Source of the DNA: an uncultured Pseudomonadales bacterium
GTDB taxonomy: Bacteria; Pseudomonadota; Gammaproteobacteria; Pseudomonadales; Azotimanducaceae
Length of the DNA: 34,422 bases
Assembly (NCBI GenBank): GCA_937921865.1
Contig: CAKZWF010000001.1
Coordinates: 1-34,422, forward strand
Reading direction: 5' to 3'
Numbering within the stretch: the stretch's first letter is position 1; the number at the start of each line of letters is the position of its first letter. Below the pieces are notes generated by a model, which was not told the origin of the DNA, made no database searches, and saw nothing but the letters and a program-made list of their open reading frames with translations. Of this stretch, positions 1 to 7,738 are shown one piece after another. Position numbers and translations under genes: made by a program.

Positions 1-50
1 CGCCTCGAATTCAAATGTAGTCCAACGCGTTCGCGCAGTGATTCGGCTGG

Positions 51-223
51 GATGTGTGGCATGAGGAGTGTTGCGTGTGTCCCGATTCCCGCGGAGATGT
101 GTGGCATGAGGAGTGTTGCGTGTGTCCCGATTCTCTCGCCCGACAGATTCCCCATTCCAATGTTGCGTGTGTCCCGATTCGCTGCGTGTGTCCCGATTCT
201 CTGTCGATTCTCTGTCCCGATTC
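51..223. repeat. Direct-repeat cluster A (core CGTGTGTCCCGATTC)
   Basis: A 38-bp unit occurs twice without mismatch at 51-88 and 96-133, separated by 7 bp. Its 3' part, TGTTGCGTGTGTCCCGATTC, recurs at 161-180 and, slightly changed, at 181-199. A shorter CTGTCCCGATTC copy lies near 212-223. All copies point the same way, and open frames across them are repeat translations rather than genes. The core CGTGTGTCCCGAT is shared with cluster B beyond the MFS gene. Such repeats resemble the short sequences that accompany REP-associated (RAYT) transposases, and a RAYT relic lies at 1701-2033. The cluster sits immediately upstream of the MFS gene, so its promoter may lie within or beside it. Confidence 0.85.
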
Positions 224-299
224 GCTGCGATTCGCTGACACATCGCCAGAGGCATACCGATCGGTGTAAGGTCAGGTCTCCTGGGGAGAGGAAGCCGAC

Positions 300-1562
300 G
301 TGTATCCAAGTCAATGGCCGCGCCGCCATCTGGTGGTGTTTCTCGCATTTCTGTCTGTATTTGTCTGCTATATCGACCGCGTCAACATATCGGTCGCCAT
401 CATTCCGATGGCGGAAGATCTTGGCTGGAGCCTTGGCACTCAGGGCACCGTGCTGTCATCTTTTTTTGTTGGCTATCTACTGCTGCAGATTGTCGGTGGG
501 CGGTTGGCCGATCGTTTTGGCGGCAAGGTGGTGTTGGGCGTCGGCGTTGTGGTCTGGTCTCTGTTCACTATCCTGACACCACCTGCTGCCTGGATGGGAT
601 TCACTTTCCTGCTGCTGGTTCGAGTGGGTATGGGGATGGGCGAAGCGGTGACCTTTCCGTCGATCTACAGCCTGTTCTCCAAGTGGGTCCCGCTTTCTGA
701 ACGCTCCCGCTCTGTGGGCTTGGTCAACAGCGGTATTCCGTTTGGCACCGTGTTTGCGCTCGTCGTCACACCGATCATCGTGCAGAACATGGGATGGCAA
801 TGGGCGTTTTATCTCTTTGGAGCTGTTGGCATTGTCTGGTTCCTGGTCTGGCAGGTGAGTGTTACTGCCCGACCTCAGGAGCACTCGGCGGTATCAGAGT
901 CCGAACTGGCGCTCATCGAGGCGACCAACGCGGTTGTGGAAGATGCCAACACCCCGAAATTGTCCGAATTTCTGAAGAGTGGGGCGGTATGGGCAATCAT
1001 CGTCGCCCACTTCTGCAACAACTGGTCGCTCTATGTTTTGCTGTCATGGTTGCCAACCTTTGTGAACAAGGGTCTGGGTGTCGACTATGCGTCCGTTGGC
1101 TGGGTCACGATGATCCCGCATATCGCATCTTTCATATTTCTGAACATTGCCGGGAACGTCGCCGACTGGATGATCAGAAGCGGCCTGGAGGTGGGTCGGG
1201 TGCGCAAGATCATGCAGACCATCGGTTTTGGCGGCATCGCCACTGCGCTTGCCATCGTTGGTGAAGTGGAAAGTGCCTGGATGGCCATTGCGATCATGAC
1301 CGTAGGCAACGCACTCGGTGCCTTCGTTGTTGGGGGTTTTGTGGTTAACCACATGGATATTGCCCCACGCCACGCCGGAACCCTCATGGGCATTACCAAT
1401 ACGGCAGGCACTATCCCCGGCATCATAGGTGTGTCCGTGAGTGGATACATTCTGGAAGTCACGGGATCCTGGGCTCTGGTGTTTCAGGTCGCCTCAGGTG
1501 TGACTCTAGTGGGGCTGGTAGTATTTCTGCTGTTGTCCAGCGGCAAGAAGATTTTCGATTAG
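300..1562 (+). CDS. MFS transporter, ACS/SLC17-like
   Basis: A 420-residue inner-membrane secondary transporter of the major facilitator superfamily, the usual length for 12 transmembrane helices. The first helix ends in YIDRVNISVAI and is followed by acidic PMAEDLGWS, the pattern of the anion:cation symporter family that imports organic anions such as hexuronates, glucarate or aromatic acids. The loop 2-3 signature appears as GGRLADRFGGK, and a second half-repeat follows a central hydrophilic stretch near residues 195-225. The start is a GTG at 300 preceded by GGGGAGAGGAAG (283-294), a good ribosome binding site; no upstream ATG in frame is better placed. The gene stands alone between two repeat clusters. 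The substrate cannot be read from the sequence, and no neighbouring catabolic gene points to one. Confidence 0.9.
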   Translation: MYPSQWPRRHLVVFLAFLSVFVCYIDRVNISVAIIPMAEDLGWSLGTQGTVLSSFFVGYLLLQIVGGRLADRFGGKVVLGVGVVVWSLFTILTPPAAWMGFTFLLLVRVGMGMGEAVTFPSIYSLFSKWVPLSERSRSVGLVNSGIPFGTVFALVVTPIIVQNMGWQWAFYLFGAVGIVWFLVWQVSVTARPQEHSAVSESELALIEATNAVVEDANTPKLSEFLKSGAVWAIIVAHFCNNWSLYVLLSWLPTFVNKGLGVDYASVGWVTMIPHIASFIFLNIAGNVADWMIRSGLEVGRVRKIMQTIGFGGIATALAIVGEVESAWMAIAIMTVGNALGAFVVGGFVVNHMDIAPRHAGTLMGITNTAGTIPGIIGVSVSGYILEVTGSWALVFQVASGVTLVGLVVFLLLSSGKKIFD

Positions 1563-1700
1563 CCTGGCGGTTTGCTCCGGGTATTTTGCTGGGCTGGTTG
1601 AAGAAGTTGAGATCAGAAGTCTCTAACTGCCGAAGATACATGAGTGCAGTTTGCGCACGTCGCACCTATCCGTGACCAAGGAACGCGGCCCAAATCTCTG

Positions 1701-2033
1701 TTATGAAAGTGTGATCAAGGTGATAGTGGCTTTCAGCTTCTTCAAGTCCACAAAGGCCACCACATCGTGTACCGCATCTTCGGGGTGGTAAGTAGCGCGA
1801 CCTGGAAATACAGATACTGTCATTCTGAGGCGGGGAGAATGAGCTGGTGTGTCGAGAGCCAAGGCCCGTGAGGACTTGTGTAAGCGGTTGACCAGCCATT
1901 GCCTGCGGTGTTCGTAGTTGCGCAGCGACCGCCGATCGACACCACATAGCCAACTGCGTCGAACGCAGCGGGACACTAGGTGGTAGAAACAGGGTGCTGC
2001 AGAATCTACGAGCGTGTTTCGGGGTGTCGTCAT
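1701..2033 (-). pseudogene. REP-associated tyrosine transposase (RAYT) fragment
   Basis: Reading leftward from an ATG at 2033, the first 60 or so residues match the start of Y1/HUH transposases of the TnpA-REP (RAYT) family. Visible blocks are PRNTLVDSAAPCFYHLVSRC, VRRSWLCGVDR and EHRRQWLVNRLH, then RALALDTPAH. In intact relatives this is followed at once by the metal-binding HYH motif and later a catalytic Tyr. Here the reading continues into unrelated residues and stops at 1701 after about 110 codons, against a usual length above 200. The gene is therefore truncated and inactive. It lies next to repeat cluster B, the normal relation of a RAYT to its REP-like repeats. The family call is from remembered motifs. 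Confidence 0.75.
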
Positions 2034-2172
2034 TCCCCTAGCATGCCTAAGGGCGCAGCGGCGAGACCGGAAATGCTCGGCCCGCAGTGTGAGCAGACTT
2101 CTAATCGTGGCGTAGTCTGATTCGTGCGAGCGAGGACCGGGCTGAGCTTTGGGGCGTGCACGAATTTTTGTG

Positions 2173-2344
2173 TGTGTCCTCGATCCCGCGTCCTCGATCC
2201 CGCGCCGATCTGATATTCCGCGCGTGCGTCCCGATCTGATAGTCGTGTGTCCCGATCTGATACGTGTTTCCTCGATCCCCGCTGATACCTGTGTCCCGAT
2301 CTGATACGTGTGTCCCGATCTGATCGCGTGTGTCCCGATCTGAT
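2173..2344. repeat. Direct-repeat cluster B (core GTGTCCCGATCTGATA)
   Basis: Five copies of GTGTCCCGATCTGAT(A) lie at about 2227-2241 (one mismatch), 2247-2262, 2291-2306, 2309-2324 and 2329-2344. Diverged TCCTCGATCCCGCG units at 2176-2204 and 2268-2282 fill the rest. The core CGTGTGTCCCGAT is identical to that of cluster A and in the same orientation. The last copy ends 3 bp before the stop codon of the small ORF at 2348-2497, so the array may have grown into the tail of that gene. I interpret it as a RAYT-linked repeat, because the transposase relic is directly adjacent. Confidence 0.85.
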
Positions 2345-2347
2345 AGT

Positions 2348-2497
2348 TCATTTGCATCGTTGTGTTCTTCCGGCGCAGGTATGCATTGGCATTTCGTTCC
2401 ACAGGTTTGCCAGATGGCAGCCTGCGACGGTCGAGACCAGGGCGAGCGCGTGGGCTCCGCTATCACTTAACAGTATGTTCACGACCAGATCCAACAT
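2348..2497 (-). CDS. Small ORF, 49 aa, unknown function
   Basis: An unlisted 49-codon frame starts with ATG at 2497, 30 bp downstream of the monooxygenase stop, and ends with TGA at 2348. Its ribosome binding site, AAAGGAGAAAATC directly before the ATG, is among the best in the window, which argues that it is translated. The protein starts MLDLVVNILLSDSGAHALAL, has a hydrophobic first half, then a Trp-Asn pair, and a tail with three Cys in total, the last near the C-terminus. I do not recognise a family. Its place at the end of the OsmC/monooxygenase operon suggests a role with them. The last dozen residues may have been altered by the adjoining repeat array. It could be a small membrane-associated protein or a peptide substrate of the neighbouring oxidases; neither is shown. 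Confidence 0.5.
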   Translation of the reverse strand: MLDLVVNILLSDSGAHALALVSTVAGCHLANLWNEMPMHTCAGRTQRCK

Positions 2498-2527
2498 GAT
2501 TTTCTCCTTTACCAGTTTGCTGCTTTG

Positions 2528-3835
2528 TCAGCTGCCACCGACGACCATTCGGTGTGTTTGTTTATCCAGGTGGTTGTGCAGATGTTGCGCCAGCGCCTGG
2601 GTATCTCCGGCCGTTCCAGCGATAAACGTGGATGCTCGTCTGCGCATCAGCGGCAGACCCAGCGCGTAGATCCCGGGTGCGCGGACAACACCGCCTTGGT
2701 GCTGCAGGTTGCCTTTGCCGTCGAAGACGTCCAGATCCAGCCAGCTGTAATCAGGCTTAAAGCCGGTGGCCCACAACACCACATTGATTTCGTCGTCGAG
2801 CTTCACTGCGAGTCTGGGTCGTGCCAGTTGCGTCGGCGAAAACTCCAGAGCAGCCGGGTCCAGTGGGTGGGGAGCACTCTGCGCGAATCGCTGCATCAGC
2901 CTGTGCATCTTCAGATCCGCGGATTTGCACAGATGCGGCAGATTTCCCGAGAACTGTGCAGTGCTGTTGCAGATCCCTGCTAAGCGTCCGACGATCTCAA
3001 CACCCTGGTCGTGCAGACAGTTCAGGTTCAGATCCATCCCGGGCTGGCCGACCAGTTGCGGCGACGGCACTCGCCGTGCCCGGTTCAGGTCGTCCATCTG
3101 CGCGGTCGTTTCCCAGAACACACCGCTTCTCATCAGCCACCAGTAGACATCGCGCTCGGCTACCTGGCGGGGCATACGTACGTGCTCACCCACAGCAAGG
3201 ATGACCTCGCGTCCGGCGGCATTCAGTTCCTGAGCAATCTGCAGGCCGGTGGCGGAACCACCCACTACCAGAACTTTACCGGCAGGCAGGTCCTCCGCGC
3301 GGCGATAGTCCCGGGCGGTAACCTGAGACACACTGGCAGGCAACGACTCTGCGATCTTCGGTACCTTGGCCTCGGCATAAGCGCCGGTAGCCAGCACCAC
3401 GGCACGGCAAAACCATTCGCCTTGGGTAGTGGTCACGCAATAGCGCTTGCCGGCCGCGCCCACCCGGTGTACCCGGGTGTCGCGTTTGACGGGTGCCCTG
3501 ATATGCTTTGCGTATCCTTCCAGGTGATCGGCCAACTCATCCTTGTGCATGTAGCCATCGGGATCCTGCCCGGCATAGGACTGTTCGGGCAGGTCCAACG
3601 TCCAGTTGGGCGTCAGCAGGCTGAGGGAATCCCAGCGCTCGCGACGCCAGCGCTGGCCGATGTCACCCGCTTCCAGGACCACGTGCTCCACCTGCGCACT
3701 GGACAGCCGAGCACTCATGGCCAGACCCGCGTGCCCGGCACCAATGATGATGACGTCAATGTTGCGGGCTTTTCGATCCATCTGTAAGCGGGAGCGGTAG
3801 GTCGCACCGCGAAAGGACGATGTTGACCGTTCCAT
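2528..3835 (-). CDS. FAD/NAD(P)-dependent monooxygenase-like oxidoreductase
   Basis: A 435-residue two-dinucleotide-fold flavoprotein of the flavin-containing monooxygenase/TrkA-like (CzcO) type. The FAD site reads IIIGAGHAGLAMSARL near residues 30-45. It is followed by the family's typical QRWRRERWDSLSLLTPNW segment, then an NAD(P) site, VLVVGGSATGLQIAQEL, near 190. An ATGF block near 365 matches the conserved C-terminal FMO motif. These enzymes oxygenate soft nucleophiles (S, N) or ketones using NAD(P)H and O2. ATG at 3835 lies 2 nt after the OsmC-like stop, so the two are co-transcribed. An internal ATG at residue 19 (MDRKARNIDV) is closer to the usual family start and may be the true one. 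The substrate is unknown; the neighbours suggest a thiol or sulfur compound. Confidence 0.85.
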   Translation of the reverse strand: MERSTSSFRGATYRSRLQMDRKARNIDVIIIGAGHAGLAMSARLSSAQVEHVVLEAGDIGQRWRRERWDSLSLLTPNWTLDLPEQSYAGQDPDGYMHKDELADHLEGYAKHIRAPVKRDTRVHRVGAAGKRYCVTTTQGEWFCRAVVLATGAYAEAKVPKIAESLPASVSQVTARDYRRAEDLPAGKVLVVGGSATGLQIAQELNAAGREVILAVGEHVRMPRQVAERDVYWWLMRSGVFWETTAQMDDLNRARRVPSPQLVGQPGMDLNLNCLHDQGVEIVGRLAGICNSTAQFSGNLPHLCKSADLKMHRLMQRFAQSAPHPLDPAALEFSPTQLARPRLAVKLDDEINVVLWATGFKPDYSWLDLDVFDGKGNLQHQGGVVRAPGIYALGLPLMRRRASTFIAGTAGDTQALAQHLHNHLDKQTHRMVVGGS

Positions 3836-3837
3836 GA

Positions 3838-4410
3838 TCAGCCGCCTACCTGCACAGTGACCTGCGTCGGGTTGGTGATAATGTCGAATACGGCCGAGCG
3901 CTTCTGGGATTGCGCGACCAGCGCTCCAATCTCCTCCGGCGATGCGTCCGCATCGATGTCAAACCGTACCGTCACATCGTCAAAGCCATTGCGCACATCA
4001 CTGTCAATCCCGAGGATGCCGTACAAATCCATTTTGCCTTCCAGGGTTGCGGTGACTTTGTGCAACTGGATTGACCGGTTCTGAGCAACGCTGGCGATAC
4101 CCGCCGTCAGGCAGCCGGCGAGACCGACCAGCACGTACTCCACCGGGGTCGCCCCGATATCTTCGGATGCAAACACTTCCGGGTGGTCCGAATCGAACGT
4201 GAACTCAGTTCGGTGAGTGTGATTTTCACCGAGGCCGCGAAAGCCTTTCACGCTGGATCGGGTATGCGTGCCGCTGACCCAGTCGCTGGTCGCACGCCAG
4301 GTGAACTGCGCGGCAGCAGGCGCCTCAGTCAGCGCTTCGCGTGCCTCCAGCAGGGCGTCGACGTTGACACCGTTATCGACTGTCTCGTTGGCTGCGGTAT
4401 TGGTTTTCAT
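3838..4410 (-). CDS. OsmC family protein
   Basis: A 190-residue OsmC/Ohr-superfamily protein; members reduce organic peroxides or act on small thiols through paired cysteines. The first active-site Cys is clear at residue 100 in GLAGCLTAGI, inside the central helix. The second, normally a Cys before the PVxN-type segment, is Ser at about 172 (KRSAVFDIITN), so this is not a standard two-Cys peroxidase. It may be one of the single-Cys subfamilies (often about 170-190 aa) linked to sulfur chemistry. An N-terminal extension of about 35 residues precedes the fold. It is first in the minus-strand unit with the monooxygenase and small ORF, and diverges from the cysteine synthase fusion across 234 bp. 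Confidence 0.88.
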   Translation of the reverse strand: MKTNTAANETVDNGVNVDALLEAREALTEAPAAAQFTWRATSDWVSGTHTRSSVKGFRGLGENHTHRTEFTFDSDHPEVFASEDIGATPVEYVLVGLAGCLTAGIASVAQNRSIQLHKVTATLEGKMDLYGILGIDSDVRNGFDDVTVRFDIDADASPEEIGALVAQSQKRSAVFDIITNPTQVTVQVGG

Positions 4411-4644
4411 CTCTGACTACTCCTGTCCATATAGCTTGCTGTTGATTCGCGGTGACCTGGATTGGCCGTTGCGCGAATGGTTAGCAGACTACGGCGGGAG
4501 TTCGTCGGGTACTTGGAGAGGGGTTGAAGGTGTCGTGAAGATTTGTTGAAGGCTTCTTCAGGAAATCCCCATCTGGTCTCCAGGCTATGGAGCTCAACAG
4601 TCATTACCTTGGTGTCCGGACAAACAACACGGAGACGAGCAGAC
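4411..4644. promoter_or_regulatory. Divergent intergenic region, thiol/redox island
   Basis: This 234-bp gap separates the OsmC-like unit (leftward) from the cysteine synthase fusion (rightward) and must hold both promoters. TTGAAGG occurs at 4524-4530 and 4546-4552, and the second copy begins a small inverted repeat, TGAAG-GCTT-CTTCA. This could be an operator, but two copies are weak evidence. I do not assign -35/-10 boxes. The fusion gene has a plausible ribosome binding site, GGAG at 4631-4634. Confidence 0.35.
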
Positions 4645-6129
4645 ATGACCCGCTACAACAACATTCTCGAAACGATTGGCAGAACCCCGCTGGTGCGGTT
4701 GAATCGGCTGGCACCGGAACATGTCAATCTTTATGTCAAAGTGGAATCTTTTAATCCCATGGGATCCGTCAAGGACCGCATGGCCCGAGCCATCATTGAG
4801 GACGCACAAGCGTCCGGTGCGCTGCAGCCGGGTCAGACGGTTATTGAAGCGACCAGTGGTAACACGGGCATCGGGCTTGCGATGGTGTGCGCCCAGAAAG
4901 GCTACCCGCTGGTGGTGGTAATGGCTGAAAACTTCAGCGTAGAGCGTCGCAAGATGCTGCGGTTTCTCGGTGCGAAAGTTGTGTTGACGCCAGCATCGGA
5001 GAAGGGCACCGGCATGTTGAAGAAGGCCGAGGAGCTCGCGAGGCAGCATGGCTGGTTCCTGTGCCGGCAATTCGACAATCCTGTCAATGCCCGCGTGCAC
5101 ACTCAGACCACAGTACCGGAGATCCTGGCCGACATGCAGGGCGAACCGTTGTATGCCTTTGTCACCGGGTTCGGTACCGGCGGCACATTGAACGGTGTCG
5201 CCACTGGCTTACGCCAGCACTCGCCGATGACGCAGATAGTCGCCGCTGAACCGGACAACGCGCCTGTTCTGGGCAGCGGTATTGCCCAGCCGCAGGATGT
5301 GATGGGTAATCCCCAGGGCAGCCATCCGAGCTTCAAACCCCATCTTATGCAGGGCTGGAGTCCGGATTTCGTCTCCCGACTCACCCAAGAGGCAGTGTCA
5401 GATCAGTTGATCGACCAGATCCAGCCGGTACCAGGGGATGCAGCGATGGCAACCTCTCGACGGCTGGCGCGGCAGGAGGGCATTTTTGTTGGCACCTCCA
5501 GCGGCGCCACCTTGTACGCGGCGCTGCAGGTTGCGGCCCAGGCTCCAGCTGGTGCCAATATTGTCTGCATGTTGCCGGACACAGGGGAGCGTTATCTCTC
5601 GACGCCGCTGTTCGCCGATATTGATGAGGACATGAATCCGGAAGAGGTGGCGATTTCAAAGTCCACGCAAGGCTTCCGCTTCGACCGCTCGAGTGCTGCA
5701 GCTCCAGCACCAGCAGCCGTGGTCGAGGTAGCGCTTGATGCGGATGCGGAAGCATTTGTCGATGAGCTGGTAGCAAAAGAGCCGGTAGTGATGTTTGCGC
5801 TGGAGTGGTGTGAGTTCTGCTGGTCCGCGCGGAACCTGTTTGCCGCGATGAACGTGACCTGTAAATCGGTGGACCTGGATTCTGTTGAGTATCAGAACAA
5901 TGACTTTGGTAACAAGATCCGCGCCGTGCTCGCCAAACGTACTGGCGCTCCGACGATACCGCAGATCTATATTGGTCAGCAGCACATCGGTGGCTGTACT
6001 GAGTTGTTTGATTATCAGCGTGACGGTGGGTTTGCTGGTGCGCTTACCCGCATGGATATCCAGTACAGCGAGTTCGACAAAGACCCGTATACCCTGTTGC
6101 CCCAGTGGCTCCACTCCCGGGCGAGCTGA
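4645..6129 (+). CDS. Cysteine synthase-glutaredoxin fusion
   Basis: A 494-residue two-domain protein. Residues 1-330 are an O-acetylserine sulfhydrylase (CysK/CysM) that makes L-cysteine from O-acetylserine and a sulfur donor. The PLP lysine is K43 in NPMGSVKDRMA, the phosphate/asparagine loop is TSGNTGIGLA (70-79), and GTSSGA (283-288) binds the cofactor phosphate region. After a linker rich in Ala and Pro (350-360), residues 365-475 form a glutaredoxin with TIPQIYIGQQHIGG (437-450). The redox motif is C389-E-F-C392 instead of the usual CPYC. ATG 4645 is preferred over an upstream ATG at 4543 because the family starts RYNNILETIGRTPL. The fused glutaredoxin suggests use of thiosulfate or S-sulfocysteine, as in CysM chemistry. 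It heads a three-gene plus-strand operon. Confidence 0.92.
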   Translation: MTRYNNILETIGRTPLVRLNRLAPEHVNLYVKVESFNPMGSVKDRMARAIIEDAQASGALQPGQTVIEATSGNTGIGLAMVCAQKGYPLVVVMAENFSVERRKMLRFLGAKVVLTPASEKGTGMLKKAEELARQHGWFLCRQFDNPVNARVHTQTTVPEILADMQGEPLYAFVTGFGTGGTLNGVATGLRQHSPMTQIVAAEPDNAPVLGSGIAQPQDVMGNPQGSHPSFKPHLMQGWSPDFVSRLTQEAVSDQLIDQIQPVPGDAAMATSRRLARQEGIFVGTSSGATLYAALQVAAQAPAGANIVCMLPDTGERYLSTPLFADIDEDMNPEEVAISKSTQGFRFDRSSAAAPAPAAVVEVALDADAEAFVDELVAKEPVVMFALEWCEFCWSARNLFAAMNVTCKSVDLDSVEYQNNDFGNKIRAVLAKRTGAPTIPQIYIGQQHIGGCTELFDYQRDGGFAGALTRMDIQYSEFDKDPYTLLPQWLHSRAS

Positions 6130-6161
6130 ACAAACACAGTAAACAATATTGGAGAAAAACG

Positions 6162-7121
6162 ATGAGTGCTCAACCCCCTGTGATCTCCCTAAGCGAGCTC
6201 GATCAACCCGGTACCCTGGCGAAGCTGGATCTCGCCTGTCGCGAGTGGGGTGTTTTCTATCTGACAGACCACGGTCTGGACGGATTGGAAATACTGTTCT
6301 ACGAAACGCAGGCGTTTTTTAGCCAACCCCTGGACAAGAAGCATGAGGTGCGGCGAACGCGCGAGAATGCCTGGGGCTACTTCGATGAGGAGCTCACCAA
6401 AAACACCCGGGACTGGAAGGAAATTTTCGACTTCGGGCCGCAGCGAGGAGATTTCGTTGCGCAGTGGCCGCCGGGGCATAGTGCCTTGCGGCGAGCTGGC
6501 GAAGCCTACTACGCAGCGTGCGAGAGTCTGTCGTTCGAGTTGCTGTCCGCCATTTCCACCAATCTGGGTGTGGGTGGCAGTTTCCTGTGCCACGCCTTCG
6601 AGCCGGAACACGCCAGCTTTGTCCGCTTGAACTACTACCCACGCTGCCCGGCACCAGCAGCCCCGGCGGGGCTTGAAGTACCTGATAGCGGTTATCTGGG
6701 TGTCAATCACCACACGGACTCGGGTGCGTTGACGCTGCTTTCCACCGATGACCATCCCGGTCTGGAAGTTTTTGTGCACAATACCTGGCGGTCTGTGCCC
6801 CCGCTCGCGGGGGCGCTCATCATCAATCTCGGCGACGTGATTCAGGTCTGGTCAAACGACCGCTATTCCGCGCCTATACATCGGGTGCGCGGTCAGTCCG
6901 GAGCGGCGCGCATCAGTATTCCATTCTTCTTCAATCCGAGGGAAAGCTTCGATTATGCGCCGCTGCCAGGCACAGCAGACGAATTGCCGCGTTACCGGCC
7001 AATCAATTTCGGCGATTTCCGTCGGCTGCGTGCGGCGGGTGACTATGCGGATAGTGGTGAAGAAGTACAGATCGAGCAGTTTCGTATCGATCAGTTTGAA
7101 ATCGAGCAAGGGGAGCGTTGA
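6162..7121 (+). CDS. Isopenicillin N synthase-like 2OG-Fe(II) oxygenase
   Basis: A 319-residue non-haem iron oxygenase with the N-terminal DIOX_N and C-terminal 2OG-FeII_Oxy domains; the length is normal. The iron ligands are visible as H184-x-D186 (NHHTDSG) and H240 (APIHRV), and R250-x-S252 is the 2-oxoglutarate carboxylate clamp. Typical substrates are small molecules that are hydroxylated, desaturated or cyclised, including peptides containing Cys in the name-giving enzyme. ATG at 6162 has GGAG at 6151-6154; the upstream in-frame extension to 6105 lies inside the preceding gene. It starts 32 bp after the cysteine synthase fusion and ends 2 bp before the CMD gene's ATG, so the three are one operon. 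The actual substrate is not inferable; a cysteine-derived thiol is a guess from context. Confidence 0.9.
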   Translation: MSAQPPVISLSELDQPGTLAKLDLACREWGVFYLTDHGLDGLEILFYETQAFFSQPLDKKHEVRRTRENAWGYFDEELTKNTRDWKEIFDFGPQRGDFVAQWPPGHSALRRAGEAYYAACESLSFELLSAISTNLGVGGSFLCHAFEPEHASFVRLNYYPRCPAPAAPAGLEVPDSGYLGVNHHTDSGALTLLSTDDHPGLEVFVHNTWRSVPPLAGALIINLGDVIQVWSNDRYSAPIHRVRGQSGAARISIPFFFNPRESFDYAPLPGTADELPRYRPINFGDFRRLRAAGDYADSGEEVQIEQFRIDQFEIEQGER

Positions 7122-7123
7122 CA

Positions 7124-7738
7124 ATGGCCTTCATCCAACCTGATCCAAGTGCCAAAACCGATGGTCATGTGCAGGCAATGTATGAGCGCCAGGCTGAGGC
7201 GTTTGGCTATCTACCGAACTACGCGGTGTTGTTCAGTCATCGGCCCGAGGTGATTGATCTATGGGCGGAGTTGCAGCGTGGGTTGCGCCGTCATGTCGGT
7301 CTGCGTCTGTTTGAGCTGGTGACGTTTGCTGCTGCCGTCGAGCTGAAGAGTTCTTATTGTGCATTGGCGCATGGCTGCAAATTGCGCGGCTTTTTCTCTG
7401 ATGCCGAGATCGAACGGTTGGCGGGCGGCGAGTATGAAGGTGTTGTGGAAGCTGACGAAGCCGCTGCGATGCACTACGCCGCTGCGGTTGCTGCGGATGC
7501 CTCAGGCGTAACTGAAGCTCATGTCGCCCCGATGCGTGCGGTGGGATTCAGTGATAGGGAAATCTTCGATGTGGCCGGGGTCGCGGCAGGCCGGGCGTTC
7601 TTTTCTAAACTGGTGGAAGGGCTGGGTGCGCTTCCGGACCGGGCGTATCTGGATCTGCCTGAGTCGTTCAGGAGTGCGCTCGAAGTTGGCCGTGCGACCG
7701 AATCAGCCGAAGCTGCTGCTCCACTTCAGAGCGGCTGA
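7124..7738 (+). CDS. CMD/AhpD-like family protein
   Basis: A 204-residue helical protein of the carboxymuconolactone decarboxylase/AhpD superfamily. The active-site segment is E73-LKSSY-C79-ALA-H83-G. The second Cys and the His of the AhpD CxxC-x3-H motif are kept, but the first Cys is Ser76, as in many one-Cys relatives described as peroxidase-related. Such proteins use the Cys/His/Glu relay for hydroperoxide reduction or proton transfer. ATG 7124 is preceded by GGGGAG (7110-7115) and overlaps nothing; a TTG at 7118 is less likely. It is third in the operon with the cysteine synthase fusion and the oxygenase. Its last 36 bp overlap the 3' end of the oppositely oriented regulator gene. Confidence 0.88.
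   Translation: MAFIQPDPSAKTDGHVQAMYERQAEAFGYLPNYAVLFSHRPEVIDLWAELQRGLRRHVGLRLFELVTFAAAVELKSSYCALAHGCKLRGFFSDAEIERLAGGEYEGVVEADEAAAMHYAAAVAADASGVTEAHVAPMRAVGFSDREIFDVAGVAAGRAFFSKLVEGLGALPDRAYLDLPESFRSALEVGRATESAEAAAPLQSG

Larger units (their letters stand above)
1563..2347. other. Intergenic stretch with RAYT relic and repeats
   Basis: This 785-bp stretch between the MFS gene and the small ORF of the next minus-strand cluster holds no intact gene. It contains a decayed REP-associated transposase (about 1701-2033, minus) and repeat cluster B (2173-2344). Open frames covering it on the minus strand are long only because the repeats lack stops. I see no convincing terminator after the MFS gene; bases 1563-1700 show nothing I can name. 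Confidence 0.7.

Noticed and set aside
51..240. CRISPR array
   Set aside because: Repeat length and spacing are irregular, spacers are nearly absent, and no cas gene is present.
2101..2466. Long minus-strand frames across repeat cluster B as genes
   Set aside because: The residues (SDRDT, IGTH repeats) are translations of the DNA repeat; only the RAYT part has protein-like similarity.
3011..3787. 258-codon plus-strand frame opposite the monooxygenase
   Set aside because: It is antisense to a clear flavoprotein gene and has no motifs.
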